DNA of 64,000 bases from Burkholderiales bacterium (lineage in GTDB: Bacteria > Pseudomonadota > Gammaproteobacteria > Burkholderiales > Nitrosomonadaceae). The notes below the pieces were generated by a model, which saw only the letters and a program-made list of their open reading frames with translations, ran no database searches and was not told where the DNA came from. The DNA is taken from contig JACKLR010000001.1 in assembly GCA_024235795.1 (NCBI GenBank), forward strand, positions 1,054,001 through 1,118,000. The letters are read 5' to 3'. A program made the translations under genes and the position numbers. Below are positions 38,956-48,733 of this stretch, in pieces; the stretch's first letter is position 1, and each line of letters opens with the position of its first letter.

Positions 38956-40113
38956 TTAAACCACATAAGTATCAATCCCTTTCAATAGTAAATCATATTG
39001 AGCCTCTACCAATTCCTTAACTGCAAGTGCGGGAATACCGGTTACGATATTTCCTTCGGAAACCAGCCAACCGACAGCATCCGAAGGACCGAGATTGACC
39101 ACATAACCGATATCATGATGCAGATAGGGCTCAAGTACCTTTAAAAATCCTGAATGGCGCAAAATATTTCTAGCGATCAGTTTACCTTTACGCACAGCGG
39201 ATTGGGCGGATTGAACATTTGAACCCAAAGATCTGAAAACAGCGCAATCGCCTGCAGCGAAGATATTCTGCAACGTTTTTTGATCGACCACAACTTGTCC
39301 AAAAAGATTTGCTGACAGCAAGTTTTCCTGTCTTTTACCAAGAAATAGACAGGTCAATTGCGATGGCAGTTCATAAACTTCGCCCGTCTGCTGGTTTTCG
39401 AGCTGAATTTGATGATCAGTCTGTCTACGGTAACGGGAATTGGACACACATTCAATTTTCAAATCCCGCAAACAGGATTGTACATAAGTATCAAATCCCT
39501 GCGGAAACTGCGCAAGCACCCGACCACCGGTATAGATCAAACGCAATCTGGCGGCAATTTTTTTTCTACTCAAGAACTGTCTGATTTCAAACAAAAACTG
39601 AATACCCGTCGCGCCTGCGCCCACTACTGAAATGAACAGTTCATCCTGTTCAAGCCTACTCAGACGTTCAAGCAGTAATTCCGAACCGGCGGTCTGCATG
39701 AAATGTTGCAACGTGATCACATTTTCTGTTGCTTCGGACTGCTGCTTGTCCGCACCCGTGGTTATAATCAGATAATCAAATTCAATAATCTCATCGCCAA
39801 CCGCAAGGTACCGATTCTCCTGACACTGCTGCAGTAATTCATCCGTAACGGCTAAAACTGACTGAATATGCCGGCAATTAAAACGCGTTTCCAGCACATT
39901 AAAGGGTAGCTGCAAATCCGACAACGGATAACGAAATGTCTCATGCAAATGCGTAACTTTAAGATGTTTGTCGTCAGGATCAATAAGCATGATATCAATA
40001 TCGGACGAATACTGCTTTAACGTCGTCAACGCAGCCATGCCGGCATAGCCGCCGCCGACTATCACCACTTTTATCCTTCTCTGCCTGGGTATATAAAATG
40101 GCAAAAGCGCCAC
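38956..40113 (-). CDS. NDH2-like NAD(P)/FAD-dependent oxidoreductase
   Basis: A 385-residue two-dinucleotide-binding-domain flavoprotein. The FAD motif GGGYAG is near residues 20-25, the NAD(P) motif GAGATG near 162-167, and the FAD-closing AAGDCAVF near 290. The C-terminus lacks a clear membrane helix. It may be a type II NADH:quinone dehydrogenase or a related soluble reductase. It begins 9 bases after gluQRS. Confidence 0.88.
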   Translation of the reverse strand: MALLPFYIPRQRRIKVVIVGGGYAGMAALTTLKQYSSDIDIMLIDPDDKHLKVTHLHETFRYPLSDLQLPFNVLETRFNCRHIQSVLAVTDELLQQCQENRYLAVGDEIIEFDYLIITTGADKQQSEATENVITLQHFMQTAGSELLLERLSRLEQDELFISVVGAGATGIQFLFEIRQFLSRKKIAARLRLIYTGGRVLAQFPQGFDTYVQSCLRDLKIECVSNSRYRRQTDHQIQLENQQTGEVYELPSQLTCLFLGKRQENLLSANLFGQVVVDQKTLQNIFAAGDCAVFRSLGSNVQSAQSAVRKGKLIARNILRHSGFLKVLEPYLHHDIGYVVNLGPSDAVGWLVSEGNIVTGIPALAVKELVEAQYDLLLKGIDTYVV

Positions 40114-40122
40114 AAAATCTCC

Positions 40123-41070
40123 TTATGTCATGAAACCTGTTGATACACCGGATAATGGAATACTATCAGGATTCCAATGCTGAATGGCCCATTGCCAGAA
40201 TGCTTCGAGGTTACAGTCCTGTAATCCTTTCGGCGGATTCTGGCCAAGAAAGTCTAATGCGGCCACCAGTTGGGATAATACATTGATTTGCGCGACAGGT
40301 GCAGCAAAGGTTTGCTTACTGAGTTTCTCGCCTTTTTCATTGGTGACAATCGGCAAGTGCAAATAAACCGGAGTCGGATAACCTAACAGCTGCTGCAAAT
40401 ACATCTGCCGCGGCGTTGAATCGAGCAAATCCGCGCCACGCACCACATGTGTGATATTTTGCTGTGCATCATCAACCACCACCGCGAGTTGATACGCAAA
40501 TACACCATCTGAACGGTGCAGAATAAAATCCCCGATGTCACTTGCAATATGATGGGACAAAAATCCCTGCAAACGGTCATTGAATGCAACCGCCCGTTGA
40601 TCTGCCCTGATACGTAGCGCACTTCTCTTTATATCTTTATCGGGTTGCAGAGAACCCTTAATGCCTTCTCTGCACGTACCCGGATAAATCGGACCGCTGA
40701 TACCAACCAGACTAGAATCAGCAATTTCCTTGCGCGAACAGACACATGCGTATGTCAATTGCTGTTTTTCCAGTTCAGACAACGCAGCGCGATATAAATC
40801 ATGACGGCGGCTCTGGTATATCACTTCGCCATCCCATGCCATACCCAGCTTTTCCAGCAATACCAGGATATCACGCGCCGCCCCAGGCACTTCTCGCGGC
40901 GGATCAAGATCTTCTATCCTGACCAGCCATTCACCATGATGCGACCTGGCATCCAGATAACTGCCGACGGCAGTCACCAGTGAACCGAAATGTAACGGTC
41001 CCGTGGGCGATGGCGCAAAGCGTCCGCGGTAATGGCTAGATTTGGATGACGTATCAACCATTGGAGTCAC
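40123..41070 (-). CDS. gluQ: Glutamyl-Q tRNA(Asp) synthetase
   Basis: A 315-residue GluRS paralogue without an anticodon-binding domain that attaches Glu to queuosine in tRNA(Asp). The HIGH-like PTGPLHFGS is near residues 21-29, and zinc cysteines appear in CVCSRKEI and the later YPGTCREG. The KMSKS-like loop is GEKLSKQ near 245. It starts 6 bases after sbcC. Confidence 0.95.
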   Translation of the reverse strand: MTPMVDTSSKSSHYRGRFAPSPTGPLHFGSLVTAVGSYLDARSHHGEWLVRIEDLDPPREVPGAARDILVLLEKLGMAWDGEVIYQSRRHDLYRAALSELEKQQLTYACVCSRKEIADSSLVGISGPIYPGTCREGIKGSLQPDKDIKRSALRIRADQRAVAFNDRLQGFLSHHIASDIGDFILHRSDGVFAYQLAVVVDDAQQNITHVVRGADLLDSTPRQMYLQQLLGYPTPVYLHLPIVTNEKGEKLSKQTFAAPVAQINVLSQLVAALDFLGQNPPKGLQDCNLEAFWQWAIQHWNPDSIPLSGVSTGFMT

Positions 41071-41076
41071 TTCGCA

Positions 41077-44000
41077 TCATCCGGAAGACTCTATTTTTCT
41101 GCAACCGGGGCCTGATATTCGGCTTTTCCCGCCTGCCTGGGGAATGACCTTTATCTGTGCACTAATCCGTTCTTTCAGCGCGGACACATGCGAAATAATG
41201 CCGATCAGCTTACCTTCCTGATGCAGACCGGCGAGCGTCGCAAGCGCTGTTTCGAGCGCTTCCTCGTCAAGCGTGCCAAAACCCTCATCCAGAAATAAAG
41301 AGTCAACACGTACATTTTTACTCGCCATATGCGACAAACCCAACGCCAGCGCCAAACTGACGATAAAACTCTCCCCACCCGACAGGTTCTTGGTTGAGCG
41401 AATCTGTCCCGCCTGGTAATCATCAACGACATTCAGTTCCAGTGGCCGTTCGTGATCCCGCATCAGTAAATAACGATCAGTCAGCTTCCGCAATTGCCGG
41501 TTCGCATGGCCAATCATCAGTTCAAACGTCAGGCCTTGTGCAAAATTACGGAATTTTTTGCCGTCGGCAGAACCAATCAAGCTGTGCAGCTGTTCCCATC
41601 GACTGCATTCTTTTCCTTGTGCTTCAATCAAATTCTGTTTTTCACCGATTTTCTCCAAGGCTTTTTTATTCTCCGTCAGTTGATAACTCAGTCGCGCGAT
41701 CTCACCACGGCGATGTGTTAACATGTCTTCCAGTGCCTTGCTTTCAAGTTCCAGGGTTTGACGCTTGGATTCCGTCATTTTTTTGTCCATCTCAGCGGAC
41801 AACCGGTTTTCCTTGTCCTTCATACGTGTCTGTATTGCTGTAAAACGATCATCAAGAATTTTTGCACTGGATCTCAGTTCTTCCAGTTCCTGCAATGTCA
41901 AACGACTGTCGGCGAATTGCTGTTCATCGGCAAATCCGGTTGCATGCAACGCTTCCAGAAACGAAGCTTCCAGTGTTTGAAGTTCATTAATTCGCTTATC
42001 GATTCTTGTTTTTAGTGTAGAAATATTCACTGTGATTGCATGATGCAACTGTCTGGCGTTATCCCATTCGTTGCGGGCAGCTTTTTCTATACTTTCCGCT
42101 TCATAAACCGCCTTTCCCAGCCGGGCCTCTTCTGCATCTGGATGCTTCGCTCCAAACAAATGCTCACGTTCAAGATTCTGCGTCTCGAAATCTTTTTTAT
42201 GCGTATTCAAGACAGTTTGCTTCTCCAGAAATGTTTTTTCCCGGGTATCCAGAACCGCACCCAATTTTTCCAATTCATGGCTGAGTTCAGCAATTCTTTT
42301 TTCCGCTTCTCCCTTTTTTTCCTGCATGCCCTGCCAATCATTCATACGTTTTATTAGCAGCTGCAAAACTGCCGCCGTTTCAGTATCCGGTATTTCCCGT
42401 ACTTCATAAGGTTGCAGTCGAACCAGCAAAGACTGCTTCAGGCGAACAAAATCTGCATTGCTTAGTTCGTTCACCGCTTCAATATCTCGCAGATTTTTTT
42501 CGCTATTGCTGTGTTCATTTGCAGCTTCTGCCACCAGTTTTTCGGATAGCGTCATGTCCTTCAATTCCTGCTTCTCCACTTTCTCCAAAGCCTGAATTTC
42601 AGTTTCCAAATGTTCTGCTTTTTCAATGCGCTCCGTCAACAGCGTAATTTTCTTCTCGGCTTCATCCATCAGTGGAACTTGGCCCGCTGCGAAGGGATGT
42701 TCCGTAGATCCACAAAGCGGGCACGGTTTACCGGCTTCCAGCCGCGCTCTTTCGGATTCAAGATCAGCAATTTTGTTCAACAGCGCCATTTCTCGCAGCA
42801 AAGTATCCTTCTCCGCACGGTACTCACGCAATAACCGGTTATTCAGCACAATCTCTAAATCTTTCTGTTGACGGCTGATCTGTTTTTGAATCGCTTGAAT
42901 TTCCTGTTTGTGAACGGCAAGCAAACCAGTCCGGCTGGCGAGCACATTTTTGGCTGACGCCAACTGCTCCATTGCTTTTGTCCGGGACTCTTTTTTCCGC
43001 ACAATATCCTGCTGAACCGATATCAAGCCGTTAATTTTTTCCTCAATTCCGGTCAATTCGCTGACAAGCATTCCATCCTGAGCATGGGCCTGTAAATAAT
43101 CCTGATATTGCTGTAAATCTTTCCGCATTGCTTCCAGTCTTTGCCCGTTCTGTTGCTGAAGCTTTTTGTCCTTCGCAATCTGCTCGGCTGCTTTATTGCA
43201 ATGCGCTGTTTCATTCTCAAGGGTTCTTTTTTTATCCGTTAATCGATCATCGAGTGCGCGTATTTTCTGGATTAACGGCATTGCTTTTTTTTGCACATCC
43301 TTCGCTTCGGCAATTCGCTGTTCAGCATTTTTTAACGCAGTCTCTGCCTGCTGGACGGACGATGCAGTTTGTGGCAGCCTTGACTCTGCATTGTGAAGCG
43401 ACTGCTGATCTTCGGTCTGCTGGTTCCTGACGGCGATCAAAGTGGCGTAACGGCCATCTATTTCGGCGGCTTTCTGGGCACAGATTAATCGGGCTCGCTC
43501 CGGATCAAAAGCAGCGCGCTCGGCAATGAGTTTTTCATGCATTTCAGACAGTGTATTGATTTCTGTCTGCAATTCATGAATCTGTTTTAACCAGGCAAGC
43601 GCTTTATCTGTTTCCTGCAATTTCGTGACAATTTCAGTCTCTTGTTTTTGCTTCTCGTCCAGTTCACGATATATTGCTTCTTCCTGTTCACTGGATAGAA
43701 ACTTGATACCGGCAATCTCCGCTTTCAGCAAATTTAATTTTTCATGCTCTGAACGCTGCCGCTCATGAACTTTCGCCGATATCTGGCTGTAGATTTCGGT
43801 ACCGGTAATCTGCTCCAGTATCGGCGCCCGCTCATCAGAGTCAGCTTGCAGGAATGCGGAGAAGCCGCCCTGTGCAAGCAATATCGAACGGGTAAAACGG
43901 TCAAAATCCATTCCGGTGAGCAATTCGACCTGCTTTGCGACCTCAAGAGTTTTTGTCTCCAGCACCTTCCCTGAATCAGCATCAGCGATCTCATGCCGGG

Positions 44001-44334
44001 GCGCTTGCAGTTCACCCCCGACCTTCTTGCGGGCTCGGCGCTGACTCCAGTGACAACGATAACGCCCCATCTGTGTTTCAAAAACAACTTCGGCAAAACA
44101 TTCACCCGTCTGGCGCGACATGATTTCGTTGTTACTTTTGGTAATCCTGGATAGTCGGGGAGTCCGGCCATGCAACGCCAGACAAATGGCATCCAATATC
44201 GTTGTTTTACCTGCACCGGTCGGCCCGGTAATGGCAAAAATTCCGTCCGATACAAATGCAGGATGGTTAAAATCAATTTCCCATTCGCCATTCAGCGAAT
44301 TCAGATTTCTGAAACGTATTTGAAGAATTCGCAC
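41077..44334 (-). CDS. sbcC: Nuclease SbcCD subunit C (Rad50-like ATPase)
   Basis: A 1085-residue SMC-like protein. Walker A GPTGAGKT is at 37-44, long coiled-coil arms flank the zinc hook CPLC near residue 537, and the C-terminal half has the ABC signature NLSGGESF and Walker B FLDEGFGTLD near 1010. With SbcD it cleaves hairpins and protein-blocked DNA ends. Starts 11 bases after sbcD. Confidence 0.96.
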   Translation of the reverse strand: MRILQIRFRNLNSLNGEWEIDFNHPAFVSDGIFAITGPTGAGKTTILDAICLALHGRTPRLSRITKSNNEIMSRQTGECFAEVVFETQMGRYRCHWSQRRARKKVGGELQAPRHEIADADSGKVLETKTLEVAKQVELLTGMDFDRFTRSILLAQGGFSAFLQADSDERAPILEQITGTEIYSQISAKVHERQRSEHEKLNLLKAEIAGIKFLSSEQEEAIYRELDEKQKQETEIVTKLQETDKALAWLKQIHELQTEINTLSEMHEKLIAERAAFDPERARLICAQKAAEIDGRYATLIAVRNQQTEDQQSLHNAESRLPQTASSVQQAETALKNAEQRIAEAKDVQKKAMPLIQKIRALDDRLTDKKRTLENETAHCNKAAEQIAKDKKLQQQNGQRLEAMRKDLQQYQDYLQAHAQDGMLVSELTGIEEKINGLISVQQDIVRKKESRTKAMEQLASAKNVLASRTGLLAVHKQEIQAIQKQISRQQKDLEIVLNNRLLREYRAEKDTLLREMALLNKIADLESERARLEAGKPCPLCGSTEHPFAAGQVPLMDEAEKKITLLTERIEKAEHLETEIQALEKVEKQELKDMTLSEKLVAEAANEHSNSEKNLRDIEAVNELSNADFVRLKQSLLVRLQPYEVREIPDTETAAVLQLLIKRMNDWQGMQEKKGEAEKRIAELSHELEKLGAVLDTREKTFLEKQTVLNTHKKDFETQNLEREHLFGAKHPDAEEARLGKAVYEAESIEKAARNEWDNARQLHHAITVNISTLKTRIDKRINELQTLEASFLEALHATGFADEQQFADSRLTLQELEELRSSAKILDDRFTAIQTRMKDKENRLSAEMDKKMTESKRQTLELESKALEDMLTHRRGEIARLSYQLTENKKALEKIGEKQNLIEAQGKECSRWEQLHSLIGSADGKKFRNFAQGLTFELMIGHANRQLRKLTDRYLLMRDHERPLELNVVDDYQAGQIRSTKNLSGGESFIVSLALALGLSHMASKNVRVDSLFLDEGFGTLDEEALETALATLAGLHQEGKLIGIISHVSALKERISAQIKVIPQAGGKSRISGPGCRKIESSG

Positions 44335-44345
44335 CGGCAGCCTTG

Positions 44346-45638
44346 TTATTCCATGTGCGCATCGCCTTCGTAAAGCGATTTCACCACTTCCTGGTATGCC
44401 TGAATCAAATCCCGTCGCTGTTCATCAGGTACATTGTGCATGTCAAGACAACGGTCAAATACGTCATTAACATCCAGATCATCAAGCGTTTCCTCAGCGT
44501 CTATTTGACCGAGCACCCTGTCGATCACGCGGCTATTCTTTACACGCAGAATCTCCAACTGTGACCCTGCCACGGCCTCATCAAGGCGTGTACGCAGATC
44601 CCCGGTAATTTCATTGCCTTCATAAATGACCTCAAGCCATGCTTGACTATCAGCAGATGCCAGTGCAGCTATTTCTGCCAATATTGTTTGCAGATTACCT
44701 TTGATGCGTTCGAGCTTTTGAAACACGGGAAGCGGAATCAATTTGATTTGGGGTTGACAGATATCTGCACTTGACTGCATTGCACATGCGTTCAAATCAA
44801 CGATGACCACGCTCTTTTGTTGTTTCGCTTCACCGAAGCTCATGGGCAGCGGTGAACCGCTGTAGCGTATCGTATCAGAGCCTGCCACCTGTTGTGGCAC
44901 ATGCAAATGCCCAAGCGCCAGGTAATCCAGCCCGTTTGGAAAAATTCCTGCCGAAACATGCGCCAGCGAACCGACATACAACTCCCGCACGCCATCACCT
45001 TCGATCGTTTTTCCACCAGCGGTGAATAAATGCCCCATCGCAACAATGGGTATCATTTTGCTCGCAACCGGCATAGATTTTTTTAGGTGCTTCAGGCATT
45101 CATCACGCTTTTCTTTAGCAATAACTACAACTTCACAATAATGATTTCGTATGCCTTCAATCAGTTGGCGTTCCTTATCTTCAGTGCTTTCACCGGATTC
45201 AACCACGCGAATATCACGATCACGCAAATAGGGAACAGCACAGACAATCAATTCCGGCACATTATCATTATCACTGAGAACAAGTACTTCATCCTCTATA
45301 TTGTCAGATATGCTGCCTATAACATGCACATCCAGGGCTTTAAGGAGTTCCTTGGGCGCCATAAGGAATGAAGGTGAATCATGATTACCCGCAATGATCA
45401 CAACATGACGACAACAGGTGACAGATACACGGCTCAAAAAACGGTAATAAAGCGCCTGTGCCGTGTTGTTTGGCGTTGCAGTGTCAAACACATCGCCCGC
45501 AACCAGCAATACATCCACGCGCTCCTGCTGAATCGTTCTTACCAGCCAATCGAGAAATGCTTCGAATTCGTCAAACCGTTTACGCCCGTATAACGTGCGG
45601 CCAATATGCCAATCGGAAGTGTGGAGGATTCTCGTCAT
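44346..45638 (-). CDS. sbcD: Nuclease SbcCD subunit D (Mre11-like phosphoesterase)
   Basis: A 430-residue metallophosphoesterase. The metal-site motifs are visible in order: HTSDWHIG (6-13), GDVFDT near 47, GNHDSPS near 84 and GHLH near 218. The product is nuclease partner to SbcC, encoded next. It is the first gene of the minus-strand run reaching to the LOV gene, and is divergent from the small gene at 45829. Confidence 0.96.
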   Translation of the reverse strand: MTRILHTSDWHIGRTLYGRKRFDEFEAFLDWLVRTIQQERVDVLLVAGDVFDTATPNNTAQALYYRFLSRVSVTCCRHVVIIAGNHDSPSFLMAPKELLKALDVHVIGSISDNIEDEVLVLSDNDNVPELIVCAVPYLRDRDIRVVESGESTEDKERQLIEGIRNHYCEVVVIAKEKRDECLKHLKKSMPVASKMIPIVAMGHLFTAGGKTIEGDGVRELYVGSLAHVSAGIFPNGLDYLALGHLHVPQQVAGSDTIRYSGSPLPMSFGEAKQQKSVVIVDLNACAMQSSADICQPQIKLIPLPVFQKLERIKGNLQTILAEIAALASADSQAWLEVIYEGNEITGDLRTRLDEAVAGSQLEILRVKNSRVIDRVLGQIDAEETLDDLDVNDVFDRCLDMHNVPDEQRRDLIQAYQEVVKSLYEGDAHME

Positions 45639-45828
45639 GTTTTCCCTTTTATATTAGCACTCTAACCCACAGCAATCGCTCATCAAACAAAGCAAAACAG
45701 CAATGCTCGCTATTGCGGCACTGCTGTAAAGAAACCGGTTTAGGTTATTATTTTACCTACCTCAACCAAAGTTGATACGCTAAAATACAGTTTTAGTTCG
45801 ACAAAGATACTTTGCTAAGAGAATTTAA

Positions 45829-46131
45829 ATGACAGATTTAAAATATGACGGAATCGATCAGGATAAAAATAACGGTTTGACACACCTTGGACGTATTGTG
45901 CGGGATGCCTGGGTTTTTGGCATTCTACCAGAATCAGAAACTTGCGCGGGCTGGGACCATGCGCAGATGCAGAACCTGTACGAAAAGGTCTATGCAGCCT
46001 GGGAGCCATATGCGCACCTGCCAAGCCGCTTGCCTGAGGAATTGCAAAAAAAGCATACGCAAATTTATAATCAGGCGATTAAAATGGCCAAGGAAAAAGG
46101 CTGGGATCCTGAGCTGAAAGATGAAGATTAA
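45829..46131 (+). CDS. Small hypothetical protein, 100 residues
   Basis: I do not recognise the family. The product is soluble, rich in Trp, Glu and Lys, with blocks LTHLGRIVRDAWVFGILP and NLYEKVYAAWEPYAHLPSRLP that look conserved-protein-like. It has no signal peptide or membrane helix. The start at 45829 is preceded by AAGAGAA. It is convergent with the cyclase gene, leaving 11 bases between stops. Confidence 0.7.
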   Translation: MTDLKYDGIDQDKNNGLTHLGRIVRDAWVFGILPESETCAGWDHAQMQNLYEKVYAAWEPYAHLPSRLPEELQKKHTQIYNQAIKMAKEKGWDPELKDED

Positions 46132-46142
46132 ATCCGGAAAAA

Positions 46143-47738
46143 CTAATCAACTGAATATGCATAACAAACAGCCAGCTTTTCTCTTTTGCCCTTTACGCTA
46201 ATATAAAACGTATCACTGCATTTGAATTTCATTTCCTCGGTAAGCGCTATAGCCTCACGCATTTTTTCGCTAATGAGAACGCCTTCAGGCTGGCAACTTT
46301 TTTCTATGCGTGAAGCGGTATTGACAACATCGCCGATAGTTGTCCAGTCCAGTCTTTCTGGCGTACCGACATTACCGATGATGACTTTTCCCCAATGAAT
46401 CCCAATCCGCAACTGTAGTTTATCCAATTCCGCACGATTACGTAACTGATTGATATCCGAAGAATGTTTTTGCATTTCCAGCGCCGCTACCACGGCATCG
46501 TGCGGACTGCGGAATAACACCATAATGCAGTCACCCATGAACTTGTCGATAAAACCGCCATATTTTTTTACAGAAAGAGAAATTCTGCGTAATACGGAAT
46601 TTAATACATGAATAATGGATTCCTCTTCTTCGTTCTGCTCGACAAAGGTAGTAAAACCCACAATATCGCAAAACAACACCGCAATATAACATTCTTCATT
46701 ATTCAGCAGATTACCGCCCAGCCGCACTACTTCTCTGGCTTTTTTTTCTACCAGCTGCGGCACGTAATTACGCGTTATATTGTGTACCCGTGCTTCATTC
46801 AGAATATCTCCCTCTGAAAGATTGGTCGTATTTCCGCCTTCCAAAGATATTTGTTGCCATAATGTATGAATGCTTGAATTATCATCACGATAACCACTGA
46901 CGTTAAAAAGTACTGATTCTTCACTACCCTTATTTGTACTAATACGTACTCTATAGTTTTCAAATTTACCGTTAGGTGTTTCAAGCACCATACCCCATAT
47001 CACATCATTATAAAAGTGTATTGAAATGGATCGGGCAAATACTTCGAGCGAGGAGTCGTTTTCTTCCAGATTCAATAATGTCAGAATGGAAGGTGATATT
47101 GTTTGAATAGTCCCTATACTGGAAAAGCAAACGATACCATAGGATAGTTGCGAAAAAATTTTCTGAATACTGTCCAGTTCATTTTGCCGTGTTATCAGTG
47201 TCGGCAGTTTAACGGTATGTTGAAAAGTCTGATATTTTACGAGCCTCCCTGCATAAAATTTCGATTCGTCATCACTGCTCTGCGCTTGAAACCGGTATCC
47301 CAACGTTTGAATCAATTTATAACTTAATTGCAGCGCATCGCGACAGAAATCTGGAGCACTAATAGCAACAACGGTATCGTCTGAATCATCAAACGATAAT
47401 GAAATATATAGATTATTATCTTCGCAAAACTTGGCGATATTTTTATCGCCATGATCGACCAATTCATTATTGAACAAAGTCTTAAGCTCGGTTTCATTGT
47501 CTGTCACCCCAAAACCAAAATCAACTTGAACGATTTGTTTAAATACGCTGTAATGCATCGCATTAACCATGTTCGCAACCATCTGATGTAGCAGGAAAAA
47601 AGTAGGCTCGACCAATTGTCGCATTTCAAGTCGATTAAGTGACAAAACAATTTGGGCCTTCATGTCTTCCCAAATATTTTGCTCTAAGGACGTAATGACG
47701 ATTACTCGAGATTGACTGGACTTAGCAGTTGAAATCAT
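46143..47738 (-). CDS. Class III adenylate cyclase-type protein with N-terminal sensory region
   Basis: A 531-residue cytoplasmic protein. Residues 1-150 form a heme/ligand-like or unknown sensory region, and 190-320 a PAS-like domain. A cyclase homology domain occupies about 345-525. The metal Asp residues are in LFCDIVGFT and KFMGDCIM, the substrate-recognition Lys precedes the latter (DKFMGD), and the GDVVNTASR block has the partner Asp. This set favours ATP over GTP, as inference. It follows an HDOD gene by 48 bases on the same strand, suggesting a joint signalling unit. Confidence 0.85.
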   Translation of the reverse strand: MISTAKSSQSRVIVITSLEQNIWEDMKAQIVLSLNRLEMRQLVEPTFFLLHQMVANMVNAMHYSVFKQIVQVDFGFGVTDNETELKTLFNNELVDHGDKNIAKFCEDNNLYISLSFDDSDDTVVAISAPDFCRDALQLSYKLIQTLGYRFQAQSSDDESKFYAGRLVKYQTFQHTVKLPTLITRQNELDSIQKIFSQLSYGIVCFSSIGTIQTISPSILTLLNLEENDSSLEVFARSISIHFYNDVIWGMVLETPNGKFENYRVRISTNKGSEESVLFNVSGYRDDNSSIHTLWQQISLEGGNTTNLSEGDILNEARVHNITRNYVPQLVEKKAREVVRLGGNLLNNEECYIAVLFCDIVGFTTFVEQNEEEESIIHVLNSVLRRISLSVKKYGGFIDKFMGDCIMVLFRSPHDAVVAALEMQKHSSDINQLRNRAELDKLQLRIGIHWGKVIIGNVGTPERLDWTTIGDVVNTASRIEKSCQPEGVLISEKMREAIALTEEMKFKCSDTFYISVKGKREKLAVCYAYSVD

Positions 47739-47786
47739 TGGTCTCTAGTAATTTGATTTTTATGGTTTCTGGCGTCAACCATTTCA

Positions 47787-48623
47787 TCAAACACACAAAA
47801 GATATATTTCGTTTTGAATTAATTGCTGCATAAACGACTCTTCTAATACATAATCGCTGAGATTATCACTGGCCCCCAGATTCATCAATTTTTCTTTACG
47901 TACCGGCAAATCAAAGTAATATCCGCCTATACCAGAACTTTTTACCAGGCTGTTTGCAATCGCCAGAAAATGCAGTACTTTGTCTTGAATCTGGTCAGGC
48001 GAAAGCTGTTCCAGATTGGTCGATACATAGTTTCCAAAATGACCGGGCAATTTCCATTCCAAAATGGCTTTTCTCCCGACATCGTGGTGATTAATTTCCA
48101 GAAATTTCTGCTCTGCTTCGGCACAATCACAAGGCTTCTGCAGTGCATAATCAAGTATTTTAATATACTCATCAGGACAATTGTTAAATATCAGTACTTT
48201 CCCAATGTCGTGCAACAGGCCCGCAACAAATGCTTCTTCTCCAAGTTTTTTTTCACCCAGCTTGGTACAAATCTGCTGACAAGCCAGCGCCGTCAGCAAT
48301 GAATGTTGCCAAACATGTTTTTTTATCAGCCTGTTTTTACTTTGAGTAAAGATGGATCGTGAAACAGATAGAATTGCCAAAGAACGAATAACATTAATAC
48401 CGAGCAAATTGATCGCGTGCGGAATCGTATTAATATGCTTTCCACGACTATACATGGCAGAATTAGCGACACGGAGTATGAGCGATACCGCTCCCTGATC
48501 AGAACGTAACAAACTATCCATTTCCTGAAAACAACGATCAGAATCCGCGTTAATCTGAATAATTCTGGCCAGAAAATCTGGCTGTGCCGTAACAACTCTA
48601 AAGTTGATTGAATCAAGTTTCAT
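47787..48623 (-). CDS. HDOD-domain signalling protein
   Basis: A 278-residue HDOD protein. SDQGAVSLILRVANSAMYSRG (in parts) opens the domain, and GLLHDIGKVLIFN near 135-147 retains an HD pair, unlike the longer HDOD-GAF protein at 20.4 kb. The complete metal set of active HD-GYP proteins is not seen. It precedes the cyclase gene. Confidence 0.87.
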   Translation of the reverse strand: MKLDSINFRVVTAQPDFLARIIQINADSDRCFQEMDSLLRSDQGAVSLILRVANSAMYSRGKHINTIPHAINLLGINVIRSLAILSVSRSIFTQSKNRLIKKHVWQHSLLTALACQQICTKLGEKKLGEEAFVAGLLHDIGKVLIFNNCPDEYIKILDYALQKPCDCAEAEQKFLEINHHDVGRKAILEWKLPGHFGNYVSTNLEQLSPDQIQDKVLHFLAIANSLVKSSGIGGYYFDLPVRKEKLMNLGASDNLSDYVLEESFMQQLIQNEIYLLCV

Positions 48624-48733
48624 TCAAAATAATGCATAACAATAAGTGTTTAGTATCATAAACAATTAGTCACGCTGCCTATTGGAGTTTCTGCAAACGC
48701 TTCCTAATCACAACATTTTAATCTGTACAGTGT

